Numbered from the stretch's first letter, positions 36,097 to 54,309 are shown. The stretch: DNA of 64,000 bases from Prosapia bicincta (GCA_036971475.1 JBAIZL010000002.1:230096143-230160142); one strand, 5' to 3'. The notes: generated from the sequence alone by a model not told the origin. Program-made: numbers and translations.

Positions 36097-37329
36097 TCAT
36101 ATACGGTAATTACACATATTACCTTTTAAAATGTAGGATATAATATTGTAATATTTAGGAACAACTAAACGTTGTTTTTAGGACATATTTCAATTTTAGT
36201 CCTGCGGCTTGGCTAGAGAAATATGAGCAACTAGTTAGTCCACAGTTACAAAAATGTTGTGCATCGTTGCTCTAAACTTAAGACTAGTTTTACTTCGGTT
36301 TATGATTAGCTTGTGCAAAAGCTCCAAGCTTATTACACTAATTATGTATAATGATTTCTCTTTACGTTGGAAACTCTAATGGTAATACCTGATTTTCAAT
36401 TTTGTCTATTTTCATGTTACTAATTATGTATCTCTTAAAATATTTTACTAATCTTTTGATTTAACAATTTAAATAGATAAAGTAATTTATTGATACATAT
36501 TGTATCAACATATTTAATTAATATGGATGTTAGAAAGGCAGAAGAACAATTCATGTTCAGTAAACCAGATTAAATATACAATATTTCAAAAAAATTAATT
36601 AAAACGAAAATGTTATTATAAACCTCAGTTTTAATATTGAGTTTTTAGTTTTTATTTTAATGATCTTGTAAAACAATCACAAGAGTATTACTGTGTGTAA
36701 TAAAAAAAAGAATAAAAGACGTTTTAGGTTATGTTATAAAAGACGATTTGAATAATCTTTCAATGTTTGATTACATGATTGATTACAATGTTTGAATTAT
36801 ATGTTATTCAAACAAAAATCAAACATTTCGAAAATTGTTTAAAAAAATGCCTTTAAAATTACCCCAAACTCTCCGTATTAGCTGCAAAATTATAAGTTTC
36901 CACCAGAGTATTGCAGTGCATATAACGCAATAAAATTTAACAATTTCTAGTTTTCTAATCTGTAGATAAACATATTCAACACAACCTACTGTAGAGAGAA
37001 CTAAGTAATCCAAAACCGTAAAAAGCTTTTAAAATTCCGTAAAAACCGTAAAAATCTACTTTCCATTCATGTTTTCTACGATATGTTTTCTTCAAGTTCG
37101 CTATCCTTTAATTTCTTTGTCTATTTCTTCCTTCAAGCTGAACCGTTCTTCTCCTCTTTTTGTTCAAATATTGACTTCCTAATAGGTTTTCATTCGATAA
37201 TAATTCTTTGGGAATTCGTTACATTTTCCCTTAACATATTATCTGTTGGTTTCCAATATATTCCACAACTGGATGTGTCCTTTGTCATGAATTTACGTAT
37301 ACTGTCATAGGTCACCTTTTAAAAGCTAG
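36097..37329. other. AT-rich unique sequence, no gene recognised
   Basis: A short triple repeat of gctaggaa lies just downstream at 37325-37348. The minus-strand frame 36819-37013 and the plus-strand frame 37083-37310 have no recognisable domains. The latter may be antisense to more of the LINE relic that follows. Confidence 0.35.
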
Positions 37330-37344
37330 GAAGCTAGGAAGCTA

Positions 37345-37760
37345 GGTTTTCCCTCAATGTGCCATCAGAAGCCCTTTACGTAAATAGTAGTGTATTTTTT
37401 CTTCTCTAATTCAGTCGACTTCATCTCTACAATATGAGGTTATAGTGCTTACTTCTGAGGATCGTATAGTATGTAGTATGTTTGGGATATTTATTATTGG
37501 TAAATTGTGTCCGGAACATGTTGTTGAGGAGCATGTTACTTTATATTGCTCCTTTCGTCAGTAGATCTATCATGAATAATACTCTTACGTCTTTTATAAA
37601 ACTCATGCCTAGATACTTATATTTATCGCACTTTCTTCATTATATCTCCATCACTCTTGTAGAGTTATGTTGTTCATCACCGATACACATTTGTATTTCC
37701 CTTCTTCGGTTTAGAGTATCAAGTCCTTTCTCAATTTTCAGTATCCGTTTAATAAACTCC
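37345..37760 (-). pseudogene. Decayed non-LTR retrotransposon reverse transcriptase fragment
   Basis: On the minus strand, conceptual translation with breaks gives KIEKGLDTLNRR, then DKYKYLGMSF (coding 37603-37630 region), then KD.R, followed by NMLLNNMFRTQFTNNKYP. The FKYLG-type motif followed by a D.R element is typical of the region just downstream of the YADD active site in LINE reverse transcriptases. Stops interrupt it and the active site itself is not visible. The 94-codon plus-strand frame (37482-37766) is its shadow. Family assignment is uncertain. Confidence 0.45.
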
Positions 37761-39298
37761 TTGTAATGTATTCAATGTTTTGGCAGTCTTGAGTCAAAAA
37801 CTAAACTCTGAAAGAGGAACTTACGCTACGAATAATCTCTTATCGTTATTCACCGTCAACAATTAATTATACTTCACTTGTATTTTTGTATTAATTATCA
37901 AGGTATGAAATTATTTAGAGTTCCATGAATAGATACAAACAGGTTACCGTTTCGGAGGATAATATTTAAAAATTTTCTCAAAAATCCTAAACTTTGAACT
38001 ATTGAATATCAATGTTTTATTTAGGTATAACCTAAATCCAACCTTTACTGCTTAGGTACCGATCAACATTGAGCCAGATACAGCACTACCCACTGGAAAC
38101 AGATTAGAATCAGATAGTCAATGGATTGAAAACCAAATATAGATGGTTCTAAATAAATTTAATATAAATATTTACAATCAAAAATAGTTTGACTTGATTA
38201 TGTAGACTGATTATTTAGACTAATTGACTGATTATCTAAACGTAAACATATGTACGACCTATATGTTAGTTGAATGCTATTGTAAATATCAGCTGTAATA
38301 GGTTTGCAAGGAACTTATTGGGTTTATTATAGGCCTACTACTTACAACCCACTATATTAATATTTGGTCTATGGAATTAATCAGAAATAACTGTTACTGT
38401 AAAGGTGAGTGAGAATCTACCTCAGAATCTACCAAACATTATTGCATGAAGGTGAAATTAATTAGTATCAATATATCGATTTCACTGTTGAAAATTGTAT
38501 TAGTGGAAAACTGCTACACAAATTAAAATATGGTTTTATCACGAAGGCACTGAAAGTATTTAAAATTAATAAGTAGCCCTATAAATATATCCGGATAGGA
38601 AAAGATACGAAATTGTACAGTCGGCTTAAAATACATAATCGCAAACGACATTTTCACAGTTTTGGTAACAGAAGTATCGCTGATTGGCTCTTAGATGTCA
38701 TAAAATGATTTAAATAAAATTAAATTAATTCATTTTAAAAATATTTATAATTATCAGGTACATAAATATTAAGATATTTAGGGTATCCAGATATATATTT
38801 CTGATAAAAAACATAATTGATTAAAAAACAATAAAAAAGATACACAATTTATAAGACTTCGCTTCTTTTGCTTACTTAAATATTTTTTCCTATACACAAA
38901 CATTAAGGAATCTTGCCATATAGCATGGGAATTTTCTAAGCGTCACACATTGCTTTCCATCTTATAAAGATTGCGCTAGGAGTAAGAACAAAAATAGAAA
39001 TTTATTAAATGTTGAGCTCTTGGAATAAATTAATTTCTATTTCAAATTTCAAGTAAATATAACGGTAATTTGATTGTAGTTTAGGGACGATCATCAAGTA
39101 TATTTTCGCCAACTTTGTCTACAAAGTTTGTGAATATAGGTAAGATTGAGATAGTGACGTTAATCGTCATGATGGAAGATATAGGGGAGAAGATGATATC
39201 AATGGCAGGGTCGCATACATGAGGTGAGCCAACTCCTTATCGATGTTACAAAAATAGGTCACAAATATTTACCTTATAAATATACAAATTTAAATTCA
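37761..39298. other. AT-rich unique sequence, nothing recognised
   Basis: No gene or element ends were seen. One TAGGCCTA word occurs at 38330. Confidence 0.45.
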
Positions 39299-39472
<174 letters not shown>

Positions 39473-39659
39473 AGGTCCACTTTTTCTTTTGCTACAACGT
39501 GATAGCATCCACTGAATTCCTAGGGCAATTACTAATTAAAAATCCTTTAAAATAACATAATTGCAACCAATTATATAAAGACGCAGAAAAGATGTCGTGC
39601 AAGATTCTTGTAACACTGTATAGGCTATCAGATGTATAAAAAGAAAAATCCCCCTTCAG

Positions 39660-40010
39660 TTTTCCAATCCATACCGAACCATGTTTTATATACCCCCACC
39701 TCCCTTCAAAACGTAAAGAGTGAGTGAGAGAGAGAGAAAAGAAAAAAATCCTCCCTTATTTTATGCACGTTCTCTTTTCATCAGAAGCGGAAGTTGGAAG
39801 GGTGTTCGAAGGGGGTAGCGAGGGGTGAGTTTTGCCAGGAGTAGTACACAAGTCTGACGTTTGGCAGCGTTGGTAACGGTGCGCGCGTTTCAAGCGTTTG
39901 AGCGACAATTCAACAATAACACAAGTTATCCTGTAGTCGTCTGTTAACTTACCTTGGTAGTGAGGGTGCTGTGATAGTCGGTGATAGCAGACCAATTATA
40001 TAATCCATTG
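39660..40010. other. GC-elevated unique island
   Basis: This block of complex, more GC-rich sequence includes a purine run (gagtgagtgagagagagag near 39718) and gcgcgcgttt near 39880. There is no long frame with recognisable domains. It is a possible conserved noncoding element or promoter. Confidence 0.3.
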
Positions 40011-43000
40011 TTGATGTTAACAATAAGGTTGACACTCTTATAATGTGACCTTTTAAATCCGTAAAAATACAGCAATTCTAAAAGGAGTTTACATCTTTTT
40101 CCTTCCGCGACGCTTAAGTATGACAGAATATGTTTTATGTTGCTTTGTTTAGAAATATATACATAAATAATCCATAAAATTAGATAAAAGAAGTAATAAC
40201 AAACGATAAGAATGAAAGGTAGTCAGTTTACTCATTTGGTGCAAAAATACAACTTAAATTTTAAAACTGTATAGTGCGGAGGATCTCAATCTTCAGGCAT
40301 CCACTCCAAAATAGTAAGTATTTTCTCTTGTTGTTCGTTATAAAAATAACATTTTGTAATTAATTAAAAATTTAATTTAAAGTGCTATATATGACAATTG
40401 TTTTTGAAAAATAAAAGATATTAATTCTAAGCTAATTTCAGTTAGGTATTTAGTTAAATATTTATATAAAACTTTTATAAATTTATAAATTACTTACTTA
40501 CGTATTGTAAAATAAATATACATAATAAACAAAAGTGTTTTGTATTCTATTTAATTTTACGTAGACTATTTCTTTAACACTAATTTAAATGTTTCAACAG
40601 TATTTAAACATAGCATGAAACATAATTGTTTTTTAAATATTGAAAATAAAGTTATTACAAAATTACCGATTTATACTCTATAGTATAAATAATATAGTAT
40701 TTCAAAATTAAAGAATTTTGTACTCTCAATTATTCCATCTATAATTTTATATTTGTAATATATTAGTCGGAAATATAACTCCAGACTGAATACTCAGAAA
40801 AGATATTAACTCTGTAGGGAGATTTACCAATATCTTAAAATCATCTTGACTGCATATGTATAATATGAATAATGTAGGCGCTATAATAGTATTTTAGAAT
40901 TTTATTCGTTTACCAAGAAAATTATGAACAAAATAATAATTACTTCTTCAAAAAATATTTTTAGGCGTATTGTTAAACGTTGAGGTATATAAAAACTCTT
41001 CAAGTCTATTTGAAATATATTATAATAAAGTCAAATTTAAAATTTATATAAAGTATAAGAACCCAAAAATAACGAATACCCGTAAACATAATTGTTAAAT
41101 ATTTTCGTAGTTTTGTAAACAATTGACATTAGTATAAAAGTGTAAAATAAGTCTTATTTTCTAGAAGTAAATTACAGTGAATATAAACATTTGTTGTTGA
41201 AAGAATTACATTATATTTTTATGCAAATATAGAAACCCAAAATTGGAGTTTTTAAAATCTATATTAAAAATCTACTATCGAAATTTCATTCTATCTCATT
41301 TGTAAAAAAGAAGAAAGCGTTCTAGCTCAGTGTCAGGTAAATAAATTACACAAATTCAAACATTTATTTTAATATTATGAATATTATTAAGAATTTATTA
41401 CGAAATACTATACTTGTAAGTGTTTGGTAAAGAGATATATAAACACACACGTACACACACACACATAAACAAATGTATGTATGCTGTGTGCATTCAGAAA
41501 TGATTTATAAAAACGCAAACAAGAAATGTTATGTGCATTTAGTAATGACTTATGAAAAGGCAACAAGAAATAATCCTAGTAATACACAAATATATTTAAA
41601 TTATAAAATAACTACATAATTCAACAATTATAAGACATAAGTAATTGGTAAAGTTGGTAAATCGACCATGAACAGTAATAAATATTAAATTGTATACAAG
41701 AAAACATTACTTAGAAAATTACAAAGTTGATTAGTAAGTTTCCATCACCGATTAATATTCTTCAAATACTTTTATGAAATATGTTTAGGGTACACGTCTT
41801 ATGATATTTTGACTAAAAATAAAAGTTAAACAAGAATTTCAACACTTAAACCTTTTAAAACATTAAAACACGCTATATTTTATGGCTATATTTCCGCATT
41901 CTGTTGACATGAGTGTTATGTCCTTAGTCCTTAAAAATTAAATTTTTTTGATATATCAAAAAACATAAAGGCGTTTATTAAAAAAAAATGTTATTAATTA
42001 GAATAATATATATATAGATGTGGTATTTTTAAATTCCGTTATATCAAATAATTTCCAAGTCATAATTTTAACATGGTAAAAGAATGAAAATTATCTGAAA
42101 TAAGAATAAAGTTTATCATATCAAAGTAGGATTTATTATTTATAAAAAAGAATGGTCAATTTTAATTTCATAATTAACATTTCTCTACAAATGTTTTCTT
42201 CTAAGTGGTAGGCCTAACTACAGTTAAAAGAATTAGATGAGTTTAATGATTTGGGCTTAAGCAAAATATTTATTTTTACTCTATTGAATATTAAATGTAT
42301 GCCAGTAATAAACAATGACACCAGAATGGTTTAGGTTATAGGTGGAAAAAGCTGTAGCTGTTTAATTTTCTCAAACCATTTTGAAAATAATATTTTGCAA
42401 CTACAGTCTTTTTAAGTAATTATAGTTTTAAAAGAACAATACATTTAAAATGTAAGTGGCAAATATTTCCTTAAAGATGCATTAAAAAGGATTGAAACAT
42501 TCTGGAAAAGTTACCTGTAAAAAAAATAGATTCACAGAATGAAATTTTACTGAAATATTTTTTAGAAAAATATAGGACATATTTTTTCAAATAAGTAACC
42601 AAAATAAAACCAAGAATTATATTTTTAAAAATGTATGTAGAACTAATTTTTGAATTTTTTCTGTTTTATATAGACATTTTATAAGACAAGACTTAAAACG
42701 TCTGCTTTTTGGGCGTTTGGAAGTACAAAATTTAAAACACTATACCTATGCAAATTTAGGTTTCATTTACAACGTAAGTTTTAATAATTTTATAGGTTTT
42801 CTTATTTTTATAGGTTACAATTGTTATTTTCTACTCACTCTAATTCATTTTAACCAATTCTACAATTTATTATTGTCCTTTATGCTTATTTACACACACA
42901 GATATATGTTAAACGGATTAGATTAATTCATATTGCAAACCTTTACAAACATTTTAACCAAATAAATAAATTAGATTTCAATCCTTTATAATTTAACCAT

Positions 43001-44689
43001 AAAAGATTTTAAAGTGTTATATTATTTATTCAATTTTAAGAATTAAACTTTGGAATGTAAGTCAAAATTGGTGTTTATACAATTATATTTTATAAACAAG
43101 AATTACAATTTGAAAATGAAAAATATTTAATTTAAACTAACCAGTTATTGTGTTTGATGAATTTTGTATCCGTGTCAAAACGCGCGGTTTGTATGTTACC
43201 GAATAAGAACGAACATCGTCTTGACAAAGAAAGAATAATTAATTTACAATTTAATTTAATATTTTGCTAGACAATAGGCTATATCATAGTGAATCATTAG
43301 GTGAAAAGTTATTTTATAATTTACCACAAAATTTAATAAAATATCAAATGGGAGTGAGTTCAAGATTAAAATTTTATAATTAAGAATAAATCGATCTGAC
43401 ATATTAGTAAGTTTTGTCCATAGTAGTTAAATTATTATAAATACATATTTTTTCATAATCAGAAGAATCGTCTTAATGACATTATAAAGTGTTACAAATA
43501 AAATAGATATTATACCTGGTTTTTAAAAATTACCTACAAAAATTATTTTTATTGGTTTTAACATATATGTTACTAAAAGTCAATAATTTTCTTCAAATCT
43601 CCAATAATCAAAATTGGGGATTAAATTAAAATGAGAAAACTATTCATCCAGTAATAAATTATTCTTTCCGTATATTAAACTACTATAAATAAGACGTTAA
43701 AGAGCTTTGTTTATCATTCTATAAAACGGGTAATTATAATAATAGTTTATTATTATAATAAAACTTTTATGATTTATATACTTTTTATATTTTGTATTTC
43801 TTTCATTTAAAAGTTATTTTGTTTAAAAAAATCTTTATAAGATCTTTAAAAGATTTAAATATTTATTATTCACTTCATTAAATATATAAGTTTTCTTGTT
43901 AGCTACCAATAAGAGAAGTTTGCCTTACTTTTTTTATTTTTAACCTAAGAAAATCTCATTTTTATTATTTACAACTAAATTGGTTAATGGAAAATGTAAT
44001 ATGCAACTAAACAACACAACATGTCGTCTATTATGTCGTATTTGTTTCTGTCTACAAATAAGTAAAGAATAAAATAATTGCAGACAATTTATTAGATAGA
44101 AACATAAATATATATTGTTTTACATAAATTAGACTACACAATGCGTTAAAACATATTGAAACCATTATTATCTAGATAATATGAGTTTAAACGTTGGAAT
44201 AGTAGTGATCATACGATATTCTACATTGACAATAAGTATCCTTGATAAAAAATGCGTTTTTTTAAAATTTAACTTAATATTGGAAATGTTCAAATAAGTA
44301 AATTTTATAATAATTTTAATATTTTGAATTGAACATGTAATTGTTCCCCTTTATTATTAAAACCTATATTATATATTATTTTAAAACATGTACCAACTCT
44401 GTAATGACACTGTAATATTTAATTATAGTATATACTAAAACCAAATTTATAAACAGAAAAACTTTTAAAATAATAATAATTTCAAGACTCCCTTATGTGG
44501 AAAATAATTTAATATTTTGATTTTATAATTAGAAAAAAAATTAACTGCGATAACTTATTGATGAAACAAAAATATTTTAAAACGGAAATATCTTAGCCTA
44601 ACAGTCAAATTTGTAAGAAAATACAATTAACTAGTAGTGTACCAAACGCAAAGTAAATTATAACTTAATTCCAGATAATGAGATAAAAG
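40011..44689. other. Extremely AT-rich desert, nothing recognised
   Basis: The only structured feature is a short (CA)n tract at 41444-41465. Open frames are short and low in complexity. No transposon ends were seen. Confidence 0.5.
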
Positions 44690-44960
44690 GATTATTTATA
44701 CTAATATTATATACCAACTACAAGGACATTAAAAGGGCAATTCTCTTCGGTTGCAGACAAAATGCTTGAACTAATTGAGCACGATTATTGCTAGTGTGTT
44801 CTAATTGCTGTTTTATTATTAGCATTTATACCGCTCATTGTAATTTGGAAAAAAATATGTTACGCTGCTAGAAACACAAAAAAATGGCATTTAAAAGCTA
44901 TAATGATAGAAAGTTAGGAAGTGGGTAGTGGGAGTCGGGATCTAGAGACCTATTTATAGG
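44690..44960. promoter_or_regulatory. Candidate conserved noncoding element with homeodomain-type sites
   Basis: Within about 80 bp there are two ctaattg words (44771-44777 and 44801-44807), gattattgc (44783-44791), attattagc (about 44815-44823) and ttata. These resemble homeodomain and Hox/Pbx binding sites. The block stands out from several kilobases of low-complexity AT DNA by its mixed composition. There is no open frame of note. Function is inferred only from motif clustering. Confidence 0.35.
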
Positions 44961-45149
44961 TAAATACAAGAATATTATTTTTTTAAAAATTTCCTTAATA
45001 CTCTTTTACTAAGCTAAATACGGGAATCTTTTCGCAGATTTGAAGTATCAGCATTCTCAAACTTAGAAGTAATACAAAGTTCCAGGACTACATTCTGAAT
45101 CTAGTTCCTATATATATAGGAATTATATATATATGAATCTATATCTGAA

Positions 45150-48059
<2,910 letters not shown>

Positions 48060-48260
48060 AAAGTAACAGAACTGTTTTCTATTGGCCGTTGAGCATCACG
48101 TGACTGGCTTCCATCATTTCAAACAAGCGGGTGTTGCTTTAAAATACATACATTCTTCTTCCTTGAAAGGGGGAGGGGATTTCGGTTTTGCTTGGTAACT
48201 TTCGATCAGTCTATTGTCAAAGTCGTATCATGTTGAATATGGTACTGTAAATTTATGTTT
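48060..48260. other. GC-elevated island with CCAAT and E-box words
   Basis: An inverted CCAAT box (attggc at 48081-48086) is followed by tcacgtga (48096-48103), then a G-rich run near 48163-48178. These words are common in promoters, but no transcript or exon can be identified beside it. The call is weak. Confidence 0.3.
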
Positions 48261-51200
48261 AGTGCTTTTTTTGTTTTGTTCGTGTGTGATATGATACGAA
48301 ATTTAAAGGATTTTGTCGTCATTTTTCAAACTTTGTGTTTTTTATAAGTAAGTAGTAATATTATCTGATGTTTTTGTTTAAAAGTAAAGATATATCAAAA
48401 TATTTTTTAAAATTTATTTTAAAAACAAAAAATTATCTCAACAGGAATATTAATAAAGAGACGAATTGAGTTATAAATAATCACACCTTAATATTTTTAT
48501 TTTAAAATACCAGTACAAAATACATCAAAAGGTTTCACTATATAAATTCAATATATATCAACTTTGTTCTTAATAGGGTCTATGTTCATTCTAATACAAC
48601 TTTACTGTGTAACAATAGGAGTAGGTTTTTGCTTGGAGTTAGAATATGGTCCATACAAGTATTAAAAAGTATATTAATTCCGCTATTGCACAATTAAACA
48701 TTTACACAATTAAAGTTAAATATATGCCATGTTAATTGTTTATAAACGTAACATTTTTCCAAAAACTTGATTAATAATGTTTTTAATAAAATAGCATGAT
48801 TGTTCTAAGAAATAAAACCATTAAGCTACATTCAGTAGGCTATGGGTTAAAATCCGAAAGCAATGTCAAAATTGCAGCAAACTTAATTTCGTTAAAACAT
48901 CCTACTAAATGTTTTTATTTAGTCATTCAAATATAATTTTTAATGGTATCAAAGTATATAAAGTGAATATGTTTTAATGAGCATAAGCCCACTCAAGATT
49001 TAATTTTAAATTATAACTTTTTTGGTTTATATCACTTTAATATTTTAGTTCAAAAAGGTGTGGTTAGTAATTATTTAAACATTAATGCTTAGTATTTAGA
49101 TTTTTAAAACAGAAAACAAAATTATTATTTTTTTTATAAAAGCACATATTTAAATTGCAAAATTAATTTCAAAATTTATTATTAATACTGGCCGGAGATT
49201 ATCTTCTAATGTTTACTGTTTATAATATTATTTAAAAGTATTCTCAAAGTCCTTAGTAAGACTCCTTCAGATATTATTACCATTTATTATCTAGTACGCC
49301 TATTCTTTTGGAAAACCGTTTTAAAGAATGCGAATTAGATACTAAAAGCTATGTTTTTCTGTTTACAGTTAGGAGTTGCTCCTAAGAGAATGTTTTAGAA
49401 ATCCTCTTGGTAGAACAATGTATTTACTTTCTACACATTCATTACACTTATAATTCCAAATTAGCATAAAATGAACAAGGCCGACCATAAGTAATTTAAA
49501 ATAAAATTTTTTTGTAGTCCATATGCGTTTGGCAATAAGCTTTTAGGAGATTCAACGTCTAAAAAGTAAACAAGTATGAAAACTATGTTAGAACTATTTT
49601 TACTTTTGAAACAAATATATGAATGTAAAGTATCATTTTCCATAATTGATTCTGATTCCATTTTAAAATAAATTATTCATTTATTTGGACATGAATAAAA
49701 CCTACACAGAATAAATCGGACGGTTTAGTATAATTTTTAAACTCCAGCTTATTACAATATTTTTTCTTATTACTTTAGACATACTATTAATTTATAGAGC
49801 GTTTGTATTGAATTTCTATTACAACCTGGGCATAACTACTGAAAATTCTAAACATTATTAAAGTAGAAATTTAAAAACTATTGGTAAGTTTGATTGGAGA
49901 AATAGTTAGTGTATTACTTTTTTTAAATTATCTGCTTTTCGATAACGGCTTCGTGTATATATAGTTTTTCAATGAAAATAAAATATTTTATTTCCATGCA
50001 GATTTTAATTGGTGGACAAAAACTAAAAAGAAGCCTAGGTATATCTCATTATATTTTTCAGCGTCACCAATAAACAACAGAACAATACTGATTGTAATGT
50101 AGGAGAAGATATTTATAAATAAAACTTGTTAATATTTTTTAAATTTGTTAAAAATTTCAACATTGTTAAAAAATATTGTCGAAATCTTGTTGATATTTAG
50201 TGCCTTTCATTTTCGGAGTATTTTAAGGTATAAAGGTATTTTCTTAAGCGTTAATCCTGTTTCCCGATTCGTTAATAAATAATTGCATTTATTGCAATAA
50301 TAGTTTGCTTAATGCAAACCTATTTACATATTCTGTATTTAGTGTAGAGAACATTTTGGAAAATACAATAAAAGTTTTCACTTATCACTATACTAATCTA
50401 AAGTTTGCATGGGAATAGAGCACCTGTACCTAGATTATAAAGATATCACGTGATAGGCTTATTTAGTCCTTTAAGTATACAAATGGTTATATTTCTTTAT
50501 TCTACGAATGTTAAATTGAATACAATGTAACGCCTTTATATATTTAGGACCAAGGTAATATAGGAGATTAAAGTATGCACGGTACAAACTCAATAACATC
50601 TGAAAACACGTGTAAAACAAAATGTATGCTGTGGACCTCCTGAAATGTAATTAATTTTTATTAGGAACATTAGTGTAAAGTACATTAGTCATTTTTATAT
50701 TTGGTGTTAATATAAACTAACATTTTACCTCTCAACAAAAAATATATACTGTTGACCATGTGGAAATTTATTTTCTCTTAGGCCTAAATCAACCACTGCT
50801 ATTTTTAAAATTTTTTCCTCTGATTTCTTAGTGGCCATGAAAAACATCCCTTAAAAATCAAAATGATAAGCCATTTAAATTTAAACCTAAAATACAAGTA
50901 ACAAGTAAATACAAAAACGTTTGTTAATTTAAATAAAACTACGTCAATCTAACAACGTTGGTATTAAATATACAATCACTCATCTAATTGATCATCAAAA
51001 CTTGGAAGATTACACACAATAAATGCGTTGTATAGTATTTCAAGTTTTAATACTTACTAACATCATTATTATTTCACCAAATTAGAAACAGCTGATCGTT
51101 TACGTGATGCGTTAACCACAGCTATTCTATGACAATATTGAGATATCACAAACATTTTATAAAACACCATAAAACCCAAATTTTACTAAACTTTCCCTCC

Positions 51201-52779
51201 TACCGGTTATTATCAGGATAAACCTTTCAAATTGCAAGGTATAATCTTCAAATGAGACAGGCTTACCAAGGCGTAGCGGTAAAGGTGTCTCATTTAGACA
51301 CATTTACACAAAACTGAATAAATTTGCTTCTTTACTAGCAAGCACAAAAGATTACCTAATTTCATGCTCTCATGAAACATTAAGATTGGATAAATACAAA
51401 ACATCCGATTTCCTATCGAAGCTAACTATAGTGTAGGATGAAAAATATCCTAAAATGTATTCATTTTTTGTGACTATATTTAAAGTTGTGCTTATACATT
51501 GTTTACATAAACATTCGATTACCGTTAAACTATTTTGAAGAGGGTACAATTACTACTTAGAATACACGTATTCTTGTATTTATAAAATTCAAATGAATTT
51601 AAACAGATCTGTTGAAGCATTTTTTCTTCACAACTTCCTTAAAAATACAACAAATATTTTTTTTCAAATAAAAAAGTATTTAGGCTAAAAGAGTTCTAAA
51701 CATGAAGTAGCGGTAGTGTTAAAAAATAAAAATATAATATAATGAATTGTTTTATATTTTACTCACTTATGTTCACCGAATTAACAAGTTGGTATTGATG
51801 ATGAAAATATCTCATTGAAACCAGTCTGTTAAGTATTTATCAAACTGTTGGTAAAAGTTATTAAAATATAATTAACTAAGAATATTTTGAAGCAAAACAT
51901 GAAATAAGATTTAAATATTAGACTATATTCAAATCACTCACGAATTTTAATTTGTATAACAAAAGTCAAAATGAATTTTTTTCTCTCATCGCCTCGAAAT
52001 GTTATGTGCGTAAGGTGTAACATATCTTTATTTTCTGTTGCGTTTTTTCACTAAATGGAAAAACAATATTTGGAATTTGACAATTGTCTGATTATAATCA
52101 CAAATATATTTTACTCACCTATTTAATTAAATAGGAAATTCTATTTACAAATATCGTACCCAAAACACTGCCAACAGCTTTTTAATTGTTACTCCCAACA
52201 GTAAGCGTTGTACTTGCTTTTTAGAACTGAAGGATCGGTTGTAAATTTTTACAAGTTTCAATGTAAGCTTCAATTTAATGTTACTCTGTACATAGGATTA
52301 TTACTAGGTCTACAATATCGATTATAAAATTGGAATAAAAACAATGAGGGTGCTTTATATCTATTGTGTGTCATATATAGCAACAATATATTTTATTTTT
52401 ACATAATAACTAAATTCAATTTTTTTCAAAAACTACACAAAATTTAACTTAAAGCAACAAATGTTTTTTATTTCTCGTAAATGAAATTCTTGGAGACGTT
52501 AGAGATAAATTATGTGGCTCTTAAATCATGATAGAGTTGTGTTTTTAGAATATATTTGATACAGATAGATTTAAATTTGTAAGAGACCTCCCCATCTCTA
52601 TAATTAATTTAATTCAGGACAGTACTTAATAGCAAAATTTTTCTTCGAAAATAAATCAATAATTTTACAAAAAAGAGGTTTTTTCCGTCAGCAAAACCTG
52701 TTTCATATTTGATAATTCCACCTACATCTCCAAAATACGTGAACATATCCTACATAGAAAGTCAGGTGTAACGTTAGAA
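48261..52779. other. AT-rich desert, nothing recognised
   Basis: A perfect 12-bp palindrome, tatcacgtgata, lies near 50446. There are no genes or transposon ends. Confidence 0.5.
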
Positions 52780-52905
52780 TTGTTCCCTTTGCAGGCTGTG
52801 AATCTGAATAACGAGCCTATAAAACGCCCTAATGTGCTTTGAGTTTTCCAACTTTAATCACTGTTTTAATTGCATATAAAATAGAACCTAGGCGGGTCAA
52901 GGACA
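52780..52905. promoter_or_regulatory. Candidate noncoding regulatory element
   Basis: The stretch includes cctataaaacgccctaatg (52816-52834), tttaatcactg (52853-52863) and ttttaattgcatataaaat (52864-52882). These are dense homeodomain-like words (TTTAAT, TAATTG and an Abd-B-like ATAAAA) in a block of mixed composition. No coding frame was found. The support is the motif cluster only. Confidence 0.3.
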
Positions 52906-53820
52906 AGTCGGTTAGAACATTCATTCATAAAGTTTGAACTGTTTAACCGATTTATAGCAGTTTGATTTTCTAAAATAAATCTAAAGTTTGCATAACATAA
53001 ATTTTTAGATTTGGAAAGTTGACTTACAAAAATGCTATCTACGGAAAAGAGTTACCCGTAAGATGAAAAAATTGACATTAGGTTTGTCTATATTTAATGG
53101 ATTTCCTACTGATATTTTAATTATGATATTAATTATGTTTGTAAAGTGAATAATAAATTATAGGATTAGCTTATAAAGTTTGCAATTGAATTGCTAATTT
53201 GTGATAAAAATTAGAATCATTAAAATTATTGTTTGTAATTTTGTTCAGCAAAAATTTGAAATGAAAGCGACATACCCCACAGTGTTAAGTTTCAACCCTA
53301 ATCTTAACTTATTGCAAAACAGCTGAGCGTCTGCAATACACTATTAGTAGTCACAACTATGTAGATGTCTAAAATATAGTCCTAAGTTTAAATGAAATAA
53401 CTTAATCTTTACTGTAAAACAAAACTCTTCTTTAAACCGCACAATATTGATATTTGATTTAAAACAATTTAAAGCTATGACTGGCTTATTTCGGACTTAT
53501 TTAAAATTTGGTCCGGCCTTTGGAGATGTTCCTGTTAAAACTAAATAAAAGCGCCTCTCATTTATTCTTCTATTTATAAAAGTTCTAACGATGTTCAAAG
53601 GGGAAAATGCAGGTTTCGATGTTTTAAATATAGGCGACATTGTTTTGTTCACATAGGCCTATTTATTCGGAATTTTTAAACCTATTAGTACATTCCTTCT
53701 TTGCCGAAGAGTAGCCAACATTTCTATCCGGCTATTAAGAAGTCTGTGCTGTTCCTTTAACACTTACTTTTACTGCTGTACAAATCAAATACAAATTTGT
53801 ATACTGTTTGGGCTATACGG

Positions 53821-54060
<240 letters not shown>

Positions 54061-54239
54061 TTTTAAAAAATTAAATCATATGTACTACAAAGAATCATAT
54101 GTTTATAAGTATTGCACTTTATGTAAATTTTTCTATAACATCAATGACTTTATAAATAGTTTGGTGCCTTGATCTCACTTGAATTTGTTCATCAATTAAT
54201 TTGATCATCACTTAATTAATTCATAGATTATTAATAATA

Positions 54240-54241
<2 letters not shown>

Positions 54242-54309
<68 letters not shown>

